Source: Rhodococcus sp. KRD197 (lineage in GTDB: Bacteria > Actinomycetota > Actinomycetes > Mycobacteriales > Mycobacteriaceae). From it: a DNA stretch of 64,000 bases. This document shows positions 27,875-37,114 of this stretch, one piece after another. The stretch lies in NCBI RefSeq assembly GCF_017168235.1, contig NZ_JABFAO010000004.1, positions 277,595-341,594 on the forward strand, read 5' to 3'. The number at the start of each line of letters is the position of its first letter. Position 1 is the stretch's first letter. The notes below the pieces were generated by a model that had not been told where the DNA came from, ran no database searches, and saw only the letters and a list, made by a program, of their open reading frames with translations. The translations under genes and the position numbers were made by a program.

Positions 27875-28657
27875 GTGAAGATTCTCCCGACCAAGGTTCG
27901 CGGCGTTCTGTACAACGTGTACGAGCGTCGTTTGCTGACGCAACTCGACGGTGTGGCGCATCCGCGTCACGTCGCTGTGATGTGCGACGGAAACCGGCGA
28001 TGGGCGCGGCAGAACGGTTTCACCGACGTCGCGCACGGGCACCGGATGGGTGCGCTGAAGATCGCGGAGATGCTGAGTTGGTGTGACGCTGCGGGTATCG
28101 AAATGGCGACGATCTATCTGTTGTCGACCGAGAACCTCCAGCGCGACCCCGACGAACTGGACGCACTGCTGGAGATCATCACCGACGTCGTAGAGGAAAT
28201 CTGCGGCCCTGGCCAGAACTGGGGCGTCAAGATCGTCGGAACGCTCGACCTGCTGCCGGCCGCGACTGCGCGGCGCCTGAAGGAAGCAGCCGAACTGACC
28301 TCGGGGCGCACCGGCACGCACGTCAACGTCGCCGTCGGATACGGCGGTCGGCAGGAGATCGCCGATGCCGTGCAATCGCTGGTGGGCGACAAGATCGCCG
28401 AGGGGCTCACCGGTGAGGAGTTGGTGCGATCGATCGACGTCAGCGGCATCGACGGCCACCTCTACACCTCCGGGCAGCCGGACCCCGATCTGGTGATCCG
28501 CACGTCCGGCGAACAACGGCTCTCGGGCTTCCTGCTGTGGCAGAGCGCATACTCCGAGATCTGGTTCACCGAGGCGTACTGGCCCGAGTTCCGGCGAGTC
28601 GACTTCCTCCGGGCCCTCCGCGATTACGCCGCCCGGCACCGGCGGTTCGGCGCTTAG
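27875..28657 (+). CDS. short-chain cis-prenyl (Z-isoprenyl) diphosphate synthase
   Basis: Undecaprenyl-synthase-fold enzyme of 260 residues. VAVMCDGNRRWARQNG carries the catalytic Asp38, with the distal signature RTSGEQRLSGFLLWQSAYSE. It condenses isopentenyl diphosphate with allylic diphosphates in cis configuration. By position (next to the hemolysin III gene, before coaA) it corresponds to M. tuberculosis Rv1086, a short-chain Z,E-farnesyl diphosphate synthase feeding decaprenyl phosphate synthesis for cell-wall assembly. Chain length is inferred. GTG 27875; its TAG stop is also the first triplet of a palindromic repeat. Confidence 0.88.
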   Translation: MKILPTKVRGVLYNVYERRLLTQLDGVAHPRHVAVMCDGNRRWARQNGFTDVAHGHRMGALKIAEMLSWCDAAGIEMATIYLLSTENLQRDPDELDALLEIITDVVEEICGPGQNWGVKIVGTLDLLPAATARRLKEAAELTSGRTGTHVNVAVGYGGRQEIADAVQSLVGDKIAEGLTGEELVRSIDVSGIDGHLYTSGQPDPDLVIRTSGEQRLSGFLLWQSAYSEIWFTEAYWPEFRRVDFLRALRDYAARHRRFGA

Positions 28658-28729
28658 GCGCTTCGCGCATGTGCGTGGAAATACATAGAGGGCTATGTAT
28701 TTTCACTCACATGCGCCGCCAGGCGCCTA
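28655..28729. repeat. palindromic repeat family R1, copy 1
   Basis: A 75-bp imperfect inverted repeat fills the space between two convergent genes. The arms run from TAGGCGC at 28655 to ATACATAG at 28688, and from CTATGTAT at 28693 to GCGCCTA at 28729, with AGGG as loop. Both TAG stop codons, of the prenyl synthase and of coaA, are the ends of the palindrome. The inner core, ATGTG(A/C)GTGG/AAAATACAT, recurs at 34006 and 57402. It could double as a bidirectional terminator although it lacks a long T-run. Confidence 0.85.
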
Positions 28730-29662
28730 CAGCTTCCGCAACCGAAGTCTGTTGATGGCGTGGTCGTTGTCCTTGCGCAACACCATCGTCGCGCGCGGCC
28801 GCGTCGGGAGGATGTTGTCCACCAGATTCGGCAGGTTGATCGAGTGCCACAGATCCTCGGCAGCGATGCGGGCATGCTCGTCGGACAGATTCGCGTAATG
28901 ATGAAAGTGTGCCTCGGGGTTGGCGAACGAGGTCTTCCGCAATGCCAGGAAACGCTTGACGTACCACGCCTCGATATCCTCGATCCGCGCGTCGACGTAG
29001 ATCGAGAAATCGAACAGATCCGACACCATCAGTCGCGAACCGGTCTGCAACACATTGAGGCCCTCGACGATGAGGATGTCCGGCTGACGCACCATGTGGA
29101 ACTGGCCCTTGACGATGTCGTACGAGACGTGCGAGTACACCGGGGCGGCCACCTCCTCCGCGCCGGACTTGACCTCGGTGACGAAGCGCAGCAGCTTGCG
29201 TCGGTCGTAGCTCTCCGGGAACCCCTTGCGATGCAGAATCCCTCGCCGCATGAGTTCCGCCGTCGAATACAGAAACCCGTCCGTGGTGACCAGGTCGACG
29301 CGCGGATGATGCTCCCAGCGGGCGAGCAGTGCCTGCAGCACGCGGGCGGTCGTGGATTTTCCGACGGCCACACTTCCGGCGACCCCGATCACGAACGGAA
29401 CCTGACGATCGGGGTGCTTCTCGCCGAGGAACGTCGCAGTTGCCGCGAACAACCGCTGTCGGGCCGCGACCTGAAGGTGGATTAGACGGGCGAGCGGAAG
29501 GTAGACCTCGGCGACCTCGTCGAGATCGATCTGCTCACCGAGTCCACGAAGCCCGACCAGTTCCTCCTCGGTGAGAACCAGCGGCGTGGACTGCCGGAGC
29601 ATGCGCCACTGCGCTCTGTCGAACTCGACATAGGGGCTGGACTCGCTCATTGACGACACCAC
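28727..29662 (-). CDS. coaA: type I pantothenate kinase
   Basis: Pantothenate kinase, 311 residues from GTG 29662 (307 from the in-frame ATG 29650; neither has a good ribosome site). It phosphorylates pantothenate, the controlling step of CoA synthesis. [15 protein letters not shown] opens the conserved part, [17 protein letters not shown] is the P-loop, and [18 protein letters not shown] and [17 protein letters not shown] match mycobacterial CoaA closely. Converges with the prenyl synthase across the R1 palindrome and is divergent from the DUF885 gene. Confidence 0.96.
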   Translation of the reverse strand: MVSSMSESSPYVEFDRAQWRMLRQSTPLVLTEEELVGLRGLGEQIDLDEVAEVYLPLARLIHLQVAARQRLFAATATFLGEKHPDRQVPFVIGVAGSVAVGKSTTARVLQALLARWEHHPRVDLVTTDGFLYSTAELMRRGILHRKGFPESYDRRKLLRFVTEVKSGAEEVAAPVYSHVSYDIVKGQFHMVRQPDILIVEGLNVLQTGSRLMVSDLFDFSIYVDARIEDIEAWYVKRFLALRKTSFANPEAHFHHYANLSDEHARIAAEDLWHSINLPNLVDNILPTRPRATMVLRKDNDHAINRLRLRKL

Positions 29663-29810
29663 GCGATAGGCATGACGCGGTGGCCCAGCAGGCGTGAGCT
29701 CCGAAGGAGCGCGAGTCGCATGACTTCAGATTGTGCTCGCTGGCACCGTGACTCGCTCGGGCGGGGTCATTCCGCAGGCTCCATTCGCGCAACCATTATC
29801 GTCGGGTGTC

Positions 29811-31001
29811 ATGAACGCCGACTCTCTCGTTGATGAATATCTCCTCCTCGGTCTGAGTTTCGACCGGCTCGAGGAAGGCTTCGTCGACGCCTATACCGGC
29901 GACCCCGAGTTGCGTTCTCGCACCGAGAACGCGCCCGCACCGGAGCCGCGTGCCCTCGCACGCAAAGCCGCCGACCTGCGCGCGGCGATCGCCGATACCG
30001 ACCTGCCGGCTCAACGCGCCGAATTCATCGATGTGCACCTGCGGGCACTGGAATGCTCCGGACGCAAGTTCGCCGGCGAGGACATCGGCTTCGTCGACGA
30101 AGTGTTCGCCTACTTCGATGTGCAAATCGAACCGGGCAACCAGGACGACTACCGGGACGCGCACCGCCGGATGGACGAGGTCCTGTCGGGGCCGGGAACC
30201 CTGGCCGAACGGCTGGCGGCGCATCGCGCAAGTGACGTTGTCCCCGCCGATCGGCTCCAGGATTGCGTCGACGCCTTCTCTAGCGCACTGCGCGACCGAG
30301 TGCGCGCGGAGTACACGCTGCCGGAGTCCGAACAGGTGAACTACGAGGTCGTCGGCGACAAGCCGTGGTCGGGTTTCAACTACTACCTCGGCAACTTCAC
30401 CTCCACCGTGGCGATCAACTCCGACCTGGAGCAGCAGATGGCAAGCCTGCCGCATCTGATCGCGCACGAGGCGTACCCCGGCCACCACACCGAACACTGC
30501 AGAAAAGAGGCCGGTCTCGTCGCCGCGGGTCAGCGCGAACAAACACTGTTCCTCGTCAACACCCCGCAATGCCTGATGGCCGAGGGGCTCGCCGATCTAG
30601 CGCTGAAGTCGATCGTCGGACCCGGGTGGGGCTTGTGGGCGCAGGAGATCTACGCCGATCTGGGGTTGCGCTTCGACGGAGAGAAGGCGGAACGGCTCTC
30701 GGAGGCCTCGGGTCAGCTTCTCGGCGTGCGTCAGGACGCAGCGCTGCTGCTGCACGATCAGCACCGCAGTCACGACGATGTGGCCGCATACCTCGAGAGG
30801 TGGGCGTTGGCCTCGCCGAAGCGGGCCCGTCAGAGCCTGAAGTTCCTCTCCTCCCCGCTGTGGCGGGCGTACATCAGCACTTACGTCGAGGGTTACAAGC
30901 TTCTCGGCGGCTGGCTGGACCAGGGCGTGACGGTGGCCGATCGGTCCGCTCTCTTCGGCAGGCTGCTCGACGAACCCCTCATTCCGAGCGCGCTTAGGTG
31001 A
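29811..31001 (+). CDS. DUF885 family protein, putative metallopeptidase
   Basis: Protein of 396 residues from ATG 29811. It contains [11 protein letters not shown] (His219 to His229), the HExxxH-like signature of DUF885, a family related to zinc carboxypeptidases. [21 protein letters not shown] and [20 protein letters not shown] are further family blocks. No signal peptide is seen, so it is probably cytoplasmic. The open frame runs back to 29733, but that part is not conserved in style. Substrate unknown. It lies between coaA and glyA, a position without an obvious functional link. Confidence 0.82.
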   Translation: MNADSLVDEYLLLGLSFDRLEEGFVDAYTGDPELRSRTENAPAPEPRALARKAADLRAAIADTDLPAQRAEFIDVHLRALECSGRKFAGEDIGFVDEVFAYFDVQIEPGNQDDYRDAHRRMDEVLSGPGTLAERLAAHRASDVVPADRLQDCVDAFSSALRDRVRAEYTLPESEQVNYEVVGDKPWSGFNYYLGNFTSTVAINSDLEQQMASLPHLIAHEAYPGHHTEHCRKEAGLVAAGQREQTLFLVNTPQCLMAEGLADLALKSIVGPGWGLWAQEIYADLGLRFDGEKAERLSEASGQLLGVRQDAALLLHDQHRSHDDVAAYLERWALASPKRARQSLKFLSSPLWRAYISTYVEGYKLLGGWLDQGVTVADRSALFGRLLDEPLIPSALR

Positions 31002-31065
31002 CGGACGAGCGCGTCTTCTAAACTGTCCAGGTCCACCTTGCTGCGTTCTCTTGGAGACCCCCTTT

Positions 31066-32349
31066 ATGACTGACGTCAACAACCTGTCGCTCGCCGAACT
31101 CGACCCCGAGGTCGCCGAGGCGCTGGCGGGTGAGCTCGGCCGTCAGCGCGACACCCTCGAGATGATCGCGTCCGAGAACTTCGTGCCCCGCGCGGTGTTG
31201 CAGGCTCAGGGCAGCGTGCTGACCAACAAGTACGCCGAGGGATACCCGGGTCGTCGCTACTACGGCGGCTGCGAGCACGTCGACGTCGTGGAGGACCTCG
31301 CGCGCAACCGCGCCAAGGAGCTCTTCGGCGCCGAGTTCGCCAACGTCCAGCCGCATGCAGGTGCGCAGGCCAACGCCGCAGTGCTGATGGCACTGATCAA
31401 CCCCGGCGACAAGATCATGGGCCTCGATCTCGCGCACGGCGGTCACCTCACACACGGCATGAAGCTCAACTTCTCCGGCAAGCTCTACGAGGTCGAGTCG
31501 TACGGCGTCAGCAAGGAAGACCACCGCATCGACATGGACGAGGTGCGCAAGCAGGCCGTCCAAGCCAAGCCGCAGGTACTCATCGCAGGGTGGTCGGCAT
31601 ACCCTCGTCACCAGGACTTCGAGGCTTTCCGCTCCATCGCGGACGAGGTCGGCGCGCTCCTCTGGGTCGACATGGCGCACTTCGCCGGGCTCGTCGCCGC
31701 CGGTGTGCACCCCTCGCCTGTCCCGTACGCGGACGTCGTGTCCACCACTGTCCACAAGACCCTTGGCGGCCCTCGCTCCGGCATGATCCTGGCGAAGAAG
31801 GAGTGGGCCAAGAAGCTCAACTCCGCGGTGTTCCCCGGCCAGCAGGGCGGACCGCTGATGCACGCCATCGCCGCCAAGGCCGTCGCTTTCAAGATCGCCG
31901 CGACGCCCGAATTCAAGGAACGTCAGGAGCGCACCCTGCTCGGCGCGTCGTTGCTGGCCGAGCGTCTGAACGGCGCCGATGTCGCCGAGAAGGGCATCTC
32001 CGTCCTCACCGGCGGCACCGACGTGCACCTCGCGCTCGTCGACCTGCGCAACAGTTCGCTCGACGGCCAGCAGGCCGAGGATCTGCTGCACGAGGTCGGC
32101 ATCACCGTAAACCGCAACGCTGTTCCGTTCGACCCCCGGCCGCCGATGGTCACCTCCGGCCTGCGCATCGGGACCGCGGCACTGGCGACTCGCGGCTTCG
32201 GCGAAGCCGAGTTCACCGAGGTAGCCGACATCATCGGCACCGCCCTCGCCACCGGTGAAGCCAGCGATGCGCTCAAGGAACGCGTCGTCAAGCTCGCCCA
32301 GAGCAAGCCGCTGTACGACGGACTCGAGGACTGGGGTCTGCTGGGCTAG
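31066..32349 (+). CDS. glyA: serine hydroxymethyltransferase
   Basis: PLP enzyme of 427 residues interconverting serine and glycine with tetrahydrofolate, the main one-carbon source. [19 protein letters not shown] and [20 protein letters not shown] are diagnostic; the PLP lysine is Lys231 in [17 protein letters not shown] 31066 is preceded by TTGGAGACC with good spacing; the frame could start at TTG 31051, which is that ribosome site itself. An R2-family palindrome follows 7 bp past the stop. Confidence 0.97.
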   Translation: MTDVNNLSLAELDPEVAEALAGELGRQRDTLEMIASENFVPRAVLQAQGSVLTNKYAEGYPGRRYYGGCEHVDVVEDLARNRAKELFGAEFANVQPHAGAQANAAVLMALINPGDKIMGLDLAHGGHLTHGMKLNFSGKLYEVESYGVSKEDHRIDMDEVRKQAVQAKPQVLIAGWSAYPRHQDFEAFRSIADEVGALLWVDMAHFAGLVAAGVHPSPVPYADVVSTTVHKTLGGPRSGMILAKKEWAKKLNSAVFPGQQGGPLMHAIAAKAVAFKIAATPEFKERQERTLLGASLLAERLNGADVAEKGISVLTGGTDVHLALVDLRNSSLDGQQAEDLLHEVGITVNRNAVPFDPRPPMVTSGLRIGTAALATRGFGEAEFTEVADIIGTALATGEASDALKERVVKLAQSKPLYDGLEDWGLLG

Positions 32350-32356
32350 CTCGTTT

Positions 32357-32413
32357 GACGCATGAATGGGCCATCGCAACGGTTAGACGGTTGCGGTGGC
32401 CCATTCATGCGTC
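32357..32413. repeat. palindromic repeat family R2, copy 1
   Basis: GACGCATGAATGGGCCATCGCAAC (32357-32380) pairs with 32390-32413 as a 24-bp stem with one G-U pair and a 9-nt loop. The same core recurs at 37044-37094. It sits directly behind glyA and could act as its terminator, though no T-run follows. Confidence 0.85.
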
Positions 32414-32674
32414 GAGGGGCCTGCGTCCCGGGCACGGTTAACGCGTTGTTCACCGACACGCCCCGCAGTCGGGAAGCCGATCCTTGGTTTTGGCGGTAGC
32501 GTCGGCAGCAACAGACAGCGGGGAAGCTGCCTGTGCGGGAGGTTCTGATACGTGACTGAGCAAGTGAGCGCGAGAGGGCCGGCACCCGGTCCTCGTGTCA
32601 ACTGACACTTCGGGACCGACCGGCCGAGCGATATGTACGTCCGCGCGGTGCCGCGCCGGACATAGGAGCCCCAC
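32414..32674 (+). promoter_or_regulatory. structured leader upstream of phoH2
   Basis: Non-coding stretch of 261 bp ahead of phoH2. It contains a stem GGCAGC/GCTGCC (32504-32509 with 32526-32531), the mini-ORF at 32552, and a nested hairpin at 32577-32625 made of GGCCGG/CCGGCC, GGTCC/GGACC and GTGTC/GACAC. A second mini-ORF of 10 codons (32633-32665) ends at the TAG that begins the AGGAG ribosome site of phoH2. No known riboswitch was recognised and no convincing promoter could be chosen. Confidence 0.5.
32552..32605 (+). CDS. possible 17-residue leader peptide
   Basis: GTG 32552 is preceded by GGGAGG at 9-nt spacing, a better ribosome site than many real genes here have. The peptide reads MTEQVSARGPAPGPRVN and stops at TGA 32603-32605, which falls in the apical loop region of the 32577-32625 hairpin. 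A ribosome translating it would melt the left arm of that hairpin, an attenuator-like geometry. It could also be chance; conservation in relatives would decide. Confidence 0.35.
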   Translation: MTEQVSARGPAPGPRVN

Positions 32675-34000
32675 GTGACCACTTCACGCTCCGTTTCCGC
32701 CCCTTTCCGGACATTCGTGCTCGATACCTCGGTGCTGCTGTCGGACCCTTGGGCAGTCATTCGTTTCGCCGAGCACAATGTGGTCCTTCCGCTGGTGGTC
32801 ATCAGCGAACTGGAGGGTAAACGCCATCATCATGAGCTCGGATGGTTCGCGCGGGAATCCTTGCGCATGCTCGACGACCTCCGTGTCGCGCACGGGCGTC
32901 TCGACCAGCCGGTTCCTATCGGAACAGACGGTGGCACACTGCAAGTCGAGCTCAATCACACCGATCCTGCAGTCCTGCCGGTCGGATTCAGGACCGACTC
33001 CAACGACTCGCGGATCCTTGCCTGTGCACTGAACCTGGCGGCCGAAGGCAAAGACGTCGTATTGGTCAGCAAGGATATTCCGCTTCGGGTCAAGGCAGGT
33101 GCAGTCGGACTCCCCGCCGACGAGTATCACGCACACGACGTGGTTCCGTCCGGCTGGACGGGCATGGCCGAGCTCGAGGTTCAGGCCAGCGACATCGACC
33201 AACTCTTCGCCGACGGCGTCGTCGACCTCGATGGTGCTCGAGAACTGCCCTGCCACACGGGCGTTCGTTTGCTCGGTGGACGATCGTCTGCGCTCGGTCG
33301 GGTCACTCCGGACAAGCAAGTCCAGCTGGTACGCGGTGAGCGTGAAGCGTTCGGTCTGCATGGTCGGTCCGCGGAACAGCGTGTTGCGCTTGATTTGCTG
33401 CTCGACGAGAGCATCGGAATCGTCTCACTCGGCGGCAAGGCGGGTACCGGTAAGTCTGCGCTCGCACTGACCGCCGGGCTCGATGCGGTGTTGGAGCGCC
33501 GGACACACCGGAAAGTCATTGTGTTCCGACCCCTCTACGCGGTCGGCGGTCAGGAGCTCGGTTACCTGCCCGGTAGCGAAAGCGAAAAGATGGGGCCGTG
33601 GGCGCAGGCGGTCTTCGACACCCTCGATGGCCTGGCAAGCCCGGAGGTGATGGAGGAGGTCATCGCGCGCGGAATGCTGGAAGTGTTGCCGCTGACGCAT
33701 ATTCGCGGTCGTTCCCTGCACGATGCGTTCGTGATCGTCGACGAGGCGCAGTCCCTCGAACGCAACGTATTGCTGACGGTTCTCTCCCGCCTCGGCAGCG
33801 GCTCACGCGTCGTGCTCACCCACGACGTCGCGCAGCGCGACAACCTGCGCGTCGGACGGCACGACGGCGTCGCCGCCGTGATCGAAAAGCTCAAGGGGCA
33901 CCCGCTTTTCGCGCACATCACCTTGACCCGCAGTGAGCGTTCCCCGATCGCCGCGTTGGTGACCGAGATGCTCGAAGAGTTCGGTCCCGCAGGCGCCTAG
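32675..34000 (+). CDS. phoH2: PhoH2: PIN ribonuclease domain fused to PhoH ATPase
   Basis: Protein of 441 residues. The N-terminal PIN domain begins [11 protein letters not shown], with further acidic sites around [15 protein letters not shown] and [12 protein letters not shown]; the C-terminal PhoH domain has Walker [11 protein letters not shown] (residues 253-262) and Walker [13 protein letters not shown]-PhoH proteins of mycobacteria act as ATP-dependent RNA helicase-ribonucleases. There, a short upstream antitoxin-like gene (phoAT) overlaps the start; here no such gene exists, only a leader with mini-ORFs. GTG 32675 follows AGGAG. The TAG stop lies just before repeat R1 copy 2. Confidence 0.93.
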   Translation: MTTSRSVSAPFRTFVLDTSVLLSDPWAVIRFAEHNVVLPLVVISELEGKRHHHELGWFARESLRMLDDLRVAHGRLDQPVPIGTDGGTLQVELNHTDPAVLPVGFRTDSNDSRILACALNLAAEGKDVVLVSKDIPLRVKAGAVGLPADEYHAHDVVPSGWTGMAELEVQASDIDQLFADGVVDLDGARELPCHTGVRLLGGRSSALGRVTPDKQVQLVRGEREAFGLHGRSAEQRVALDLLLDESIGIVSLGGKAGTGKSALALTAGLDAVLERRTHRKVIVFRPLYAVGGQELGYLPGSESEKMGPWAQAVFDTLDGLASPEVMEEVIARGMLEVLPLTHIRGRSLHDAFVIVDEAQSLERNVLLTVLSRLGSGSRVVLTHDVAQRDNLRVGRHDGVAAVIEKLKGHPLFAHITLTRSERSPIAALVTEMLEEFGPAGA

Positions 34001-34005
34001 CGGCA

Positions 34006-34051
34006 CATGTGAGTGGAAATACATGTCCCAGTGTGTATTTCCACTCACATG
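34006..34051. repeat. palindromic repeat family R1, copy 2
   Basis: CATGTGAGTGGAAATACA (34006-34023) is perfectly complementary to 34034-34051, an 18-bp stem with a 10-nt loop. It lies between convergent phoH2 and the epoxide-hydrolase-like gene. The final Met codon and TGA stop of the latter (ATGTGA) are part of the right arm. Confidence 0.9.
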
Positions 34052-34443
34052 GCGCGGAACGCGCCCTTCACGAGACCTTTGAAGAAGTCGACGTTGTCGA
34101 AGTAGTCGCGCCACACGACGATCTTGCCGTCGCGGACCTCGAAGGTCCCGCACACCCAGAACTCGATTCGCAACCTGCGCCAGATCAGCACATCGGTGCG
34201 TTCGGTGAGCACGACGTCCCCATTCGCGGCAATGTTGTGCATCACGGCCTCGAAGCCGTACTGCGGCTTGTTGAACAACCGCATGAACTTGCCGACCCGG
34301 GAGATACCGCGCACTTTGGGCATACCGACGTTGTGCCACACCACGTCCTCACCCAGTCGCGCGATGACGTCGTCGAAATCGCCCCGGTTTGCCGCGTCGA
34401 ACATGCCCTGCACGGCTGCTGCCGCCTGCAGTGTCTCGGTCAC
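34045..34443 (-). CDS. limonene-1,2-epoxide hydrolase family protein
   Basis: Small alpha+beta barrel protein, 132 residues, in the LEH branch of the SnoaL/NTF2 fold. IEFWVCGTFEVRDGKIVVWRDYFD is split around the Arg and Asp that, together with the Asp in TERTDVL, make the Asp-Arg-Asp epoxide-opening triad of limonene epoxide hydrolase and mycobacterial EphG. It would hydrolyse a hydrophobic epoxide; the substrate is unknown. GTG 34443 overlaps the serine hydrolase stop (GTGA), so it is coupled to that gene. Its stop codon is supplied by repeat R1 copy 2. Confidence 0.85.
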   Translation of the reverse strand: MTETLQAAAAVQGMFDAANRGDFDDVIARLGEDVVWHNVGMPKVRGISRVGKFMRLFNKPQYGFEAVMHNIAANGDVVLTERTDVLIWRRLRIEFWVCGTFEVRDGKIVVWRDYFDNVDFFKGLVKGAFRAM

Positions 34444-36041
34444 TTGGTGAATCGCCCCATCCCATTCTTGTCGAAGAACTCGAGGGTAACCGTATCGCCG
34501 CTGAAGGTAGCCTGCGATATCGATCCATCGGGGGCATTCTCGCCGGTCGGCACGAAGGTGAACGTATCGCCGTCCCAGTGGGTGAGTTCGAAGGACGTCG
34601 CATCCGGTCCGAGCGAGAGCATCAGTGCGCCGCCGGCTTCCTCGACGGTAGCCGGACCCCAGAATTCGTTCTGATATACCCCGGCGTACGACGGTAGCGG
34701 CCGCGCGGGGGTGGGGTTTTCCGGTGCGGTTGCATCGACCAGTTCGCCTTCGGGATCGCTCATCGATGCAAATGCACCCTGGTACAACGTCCGCCAGTCC
34801 TCGCGGACCTCGCCGAACTGTACGAGATCGGCGAACTCGGCGGTGAGTGTCTCGGCGAGACCGATCGGTGCGGCGTTGGTCAACGCGACGATCGCCACGT
34901 CCAGCGAGGGAATCCACAGGAAGTTCGTGCCCGCGCCCAGGGCGAACGCTCCAGAGTGACTCACCGTCGTGCGCCCCGCGGCGTTCGTCGAGACATTGAA
35001 CCCGTAGCCGTAGAACCCGGCGCGCGTATCGGGCGTCGACGACGGGCTCGACACGATCTGCGCCGTCACGGCGGGGATCAGTGCATCGGCGTCGACGATC
35101 TGGGTGCCGTCGTACACTCCCTCCTCGGTAAGCATCGTCATCCATGCGGCCATGTCGTTCGCCGAGGAGCTGACCCCGCCCGCCGGCGTCTGCGCGTCGG
35201 GCTCGCGCTGGTATTTCGCCTCGTACTCGCCGTCCGCGAGCACGTGCGGGACGGCTCGATTCTCGCGGTCGATGTAGTCGGAGAACCGCGAACTCGTCGA
35301 TGTCATCCCGAGGGGTCCGTAGAGGGCGTCCTGGCTGAGCGTCTCCCAGTCTTTGCCCGACGCCTGCGCTACGGCCTCGGCCGCTGCCGTCACACCGAAG
35401 TTGGTGTAGTTGTAAGTCGACCGGAACGGATCGAGGGGTATTTCGCGAAGGCGTTCGAGCACTTGCCGACGGTCGTATCCGAGATCCTCGAGCAGGTCGC
35501 CTGCGTGGCTGGGCAGGCCGCTGCGGTGGGCATAGAAGTCGCCGACGGTGACATTGCTGGTCACCCACGGGTCCGACAGCGCAAACCACGGGAGCTCCGA
35601 ACTCACCGGAGTCGACCAGTCGACGACACCGGCTTCGACCTGCGAGGCGACGACGGTCGAACCGACGGGCTTGGACAAGGAAGCGAGCTGGAAGACGGTG
35701 TCACCGTCGACGGACTCGTCCGTACCGACTTCTCGCACGCCGAAGCCCTCCGAATACACCACCTCGCCGTCGTGCACGACAGCGACGGCCATGCCGGGAA
35801 TGTTGGATGACTCCATCAGTTCCTGGGCGATGCCGTCGAGCTGCCCGACGGCATCGTCGATGCGTCCGTCGGGCACGTCGACTCCCGACACTTGGCCGGG
35901 CGAGAGTTCGGAGTCCGCGGTCGGCGGCGGTGAAGACGTGGACGGTTCCTCGGATTCGGTCGAATCCGAGGAACATCCTGCCGCGACAATCATGATCGTC
36001 GCGGCAGCAAGAGACAGCAGTTTTCGGCCAGACCGCATCAT
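34440..36041 (-). CDS. secreted lipoprotein serine hydrolase (beta-lactamase class C fold)
   Basis: Exported protein of 533 residues. The lipoprotein signal ends at VAAGCSSD, followed by a Ser/Glu/Pro linker. The serine-beta-lactamase-like domain has SLSK (nucleophile Ser121, Lys124) and YNYTNFG near 210 for the YxN element; a C-terminal ~110-residue domain (SYAGVYQNEFWGPATVEE) is typical of DUF3471-type tails. Family members include esterases and D-aminopeptidases, so a true beta-lactamase role is not implied. ATG 36041 is preceded by GAGGAGAGGG; the open frame upstream is not part of it. It heads a two-gene unit with the epoxide-hydrolase-like gene. Confidence 0.88.
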   Translation of the reverse strand: MMRSGRKLLSLAAATIMIVAAGCSSDSTESEEPSTSSPPPTADSELSPGQVSGVDVPDGRIDDAVGQLDGIAQELMESSNIPGMAVAVVHDGEVVYSEGFGVREVGTDESVDGDTVFQLASLSKPVGSTVVASQVEAGVVDWSTPVSSELPWFALSDPWVTSNVTVGDFYAHRSGLPSHAGDLLEDLGYDRRQVLERLREIPLDPFRSTYNYTNFGVTAAAEAVAQASGKDWETLSQDALYGPLGMTSTSSRFSDYIDRENRAVPHVLADGEYEAKYQREPDAQTPAGGVSSSANDMAAWMTMLTEEGVYDGTQIVDADALIPAVTAQIVSSPSSTPDTRAGFYGYGFNVSTNAAGRTTVSHSGAFALGAGTNFLWIPSLDVAIVALTNAAPIGLAETLTAEFADLVQFGEVREDWRTLYQGAFASMSDPEGELVDATAPENPTPARPLPSYAGVYQNEFWGPATVEEAGGALMLSLGPDATSFELTHWDGDTFTFVPTGENAPDGSISQATFSGDTVTLEFFDKNGMGRFTK

Positions 36042-36168
36042 CGCGAGCCCTCTCCTCGAAGTGAGTAGCTGCACAGAGCTTAGACCTGCAGAGATGCAGT
36101 TTTGGGAGAAATCACAGACGTCAGGGGCCCGAACTCGGCGGGCACGTCGAGAAGATACGGTTGCGGGT

Positions 36169-37026
36169 ATGCCTACGAACATGACGGACGGCGACCTGTT
36201 GCTCCAACTGGAGCCTGCCGTAGAAGAGACACTGCGTCGTCACATCGAAGAAGCCGAGGACTGGCATCCCCACGACTTCGCGCCGTGGGATGACGGACGG
36301 AACTTCGCCTTCCTCGGCGGAGAGGACTGGTCTTCGGAGCAGTCGCACCTCAGCGACGTGGAAATACTGTCGGCAACGGTGAGCATTCTCGTCGCCGACA
36401 ACCTGCCGTCCTACCATCGCGAGCTCGCCCGGGCGCTCACCGACCTCGGGGCATGGTGGCGGTGGACCGGACGCTGGACGTCGGAGGAGAACCGTCAGGC
36501 GATCGTCCTGCGCGACTACATGGTGCTCACCCGCGCGGTGGATCCCGTCGCTCTCGAGCGGGTGCGCATGGAGGAGATGACCAGAGGTTACGACGCCCCC
36601 AGCCTGCACGTTCTCGACATCCTCGCGGAATTCGCGCTCATCGAGACATCGGCGACGGTGCGCAACAACAACACCATCGCACTCGGCGGCGACGAGGTGC
36701 TCGCAAAGATTCTGTCGAAGATCGTCGTCGACGACACGCGTCAGGCCGAGGTGTTCGCCAAGATCGCCGACGAGGCATTCGGTGTCGTTCCGGACCAGAT
36801 GGCGCGTGCGATCGCCGATCGTATCCAAGGCTTCGCCATCCCCGTCGTCGACCTGCCGAGCAAGGCCAACAGCACCGAGGCGCTCGCCGCTGCGGGGATC
36901 TACGACGAGGACCAGCAGCGCGAGAAGGTGTTCAAGCCTGTTCTGGCGCGGTGGAACTTCTTCGACCGTGACGACCTCGGCGACGAGGGCAAGAAAGCTC
37001 GCGACGAGATCGCTCACTTGGCCTGA
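36169..37026 (+). CDS. acyl-ACP desaturase family (DesA-like) with altered diiron ligands
   Basis: Protein of 285 residues of the soluble stearoyl-ACP desaturase family (ferritin-like helical bundle); ENFAFLG near the N-terminus resembles the GENFAFLGG of mycobacterial DesA2, and the gene lies in the desA2 neighbourhood (glyA, phoH2). Canonical enzymes bind two irons with ExxH pairs. Here the first Glu (85) and the third-helix Glu (159) remain, but the first pair reads SEENRQA (Glu107, Gln110) and the second DDTRQA (Asp189, Gln192): both His are Gln and one Glu is Asp. I checked these codons directly (CAG in both places). Either the metal site is unusual or the protein is no longer a desaturase. 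ATG 36169 or 36181. Confidence 0.8.
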   Translation: MPTNMTDGDLLLQLEPAVEETLRRHIEEAEDWHPHDFAPWDDGRNFAFLGGEDWSSEQSHLSDVEILSATVSILVADNLPSYHRELARALTDLGAWWRWTGRWTSEENRQAIVLRDYMVLTRAVDPVALERVRMEEMTRGYDAPSLHVLDILAEFALIETSATVRNNNTIALGGDEVLAKILSKIVVDDTRQAEVFAKIADEAFGVVPDQMARAIADRIQGFAIPVVDLPSKANSTEALAAAGIYDEDQQREKVFKPVLARWNFFDRDDLGDEGKKARDEIAHLA

Positions 37027-37043
37027 GTGCGCCCCACCGCTTG

Positions 37044-37094
37044 GCATGAATGGGCCATCGCAACCGTCTGACCGTTGCGATGGCCCATCCATGC
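37044..37094. repeat. palindromic repeat family R2, copy 2
   Basis: GCATGAATGGGCCATCGCAAC (split here as 37044-37064) pairs with 37074-37094 over 21 bp with one mismatch and a 9-nt loop. The arms share at least 19 contiguous bases with copy 1 behind glyA. It lies between the convergent desaturase-like gene and fumarase. Confidence 0.88.
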
Positions 37095-37114
37095 GATGGG
37101 GGCCAGCTAGCTGA

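Noticed and set aside
32414..32674. phoAT-like antitoxin gene ahead of phoH2
   Set aside because: No frame of suitable length overlaps the phoH2 start; only 17- and 10-codon frames are present.
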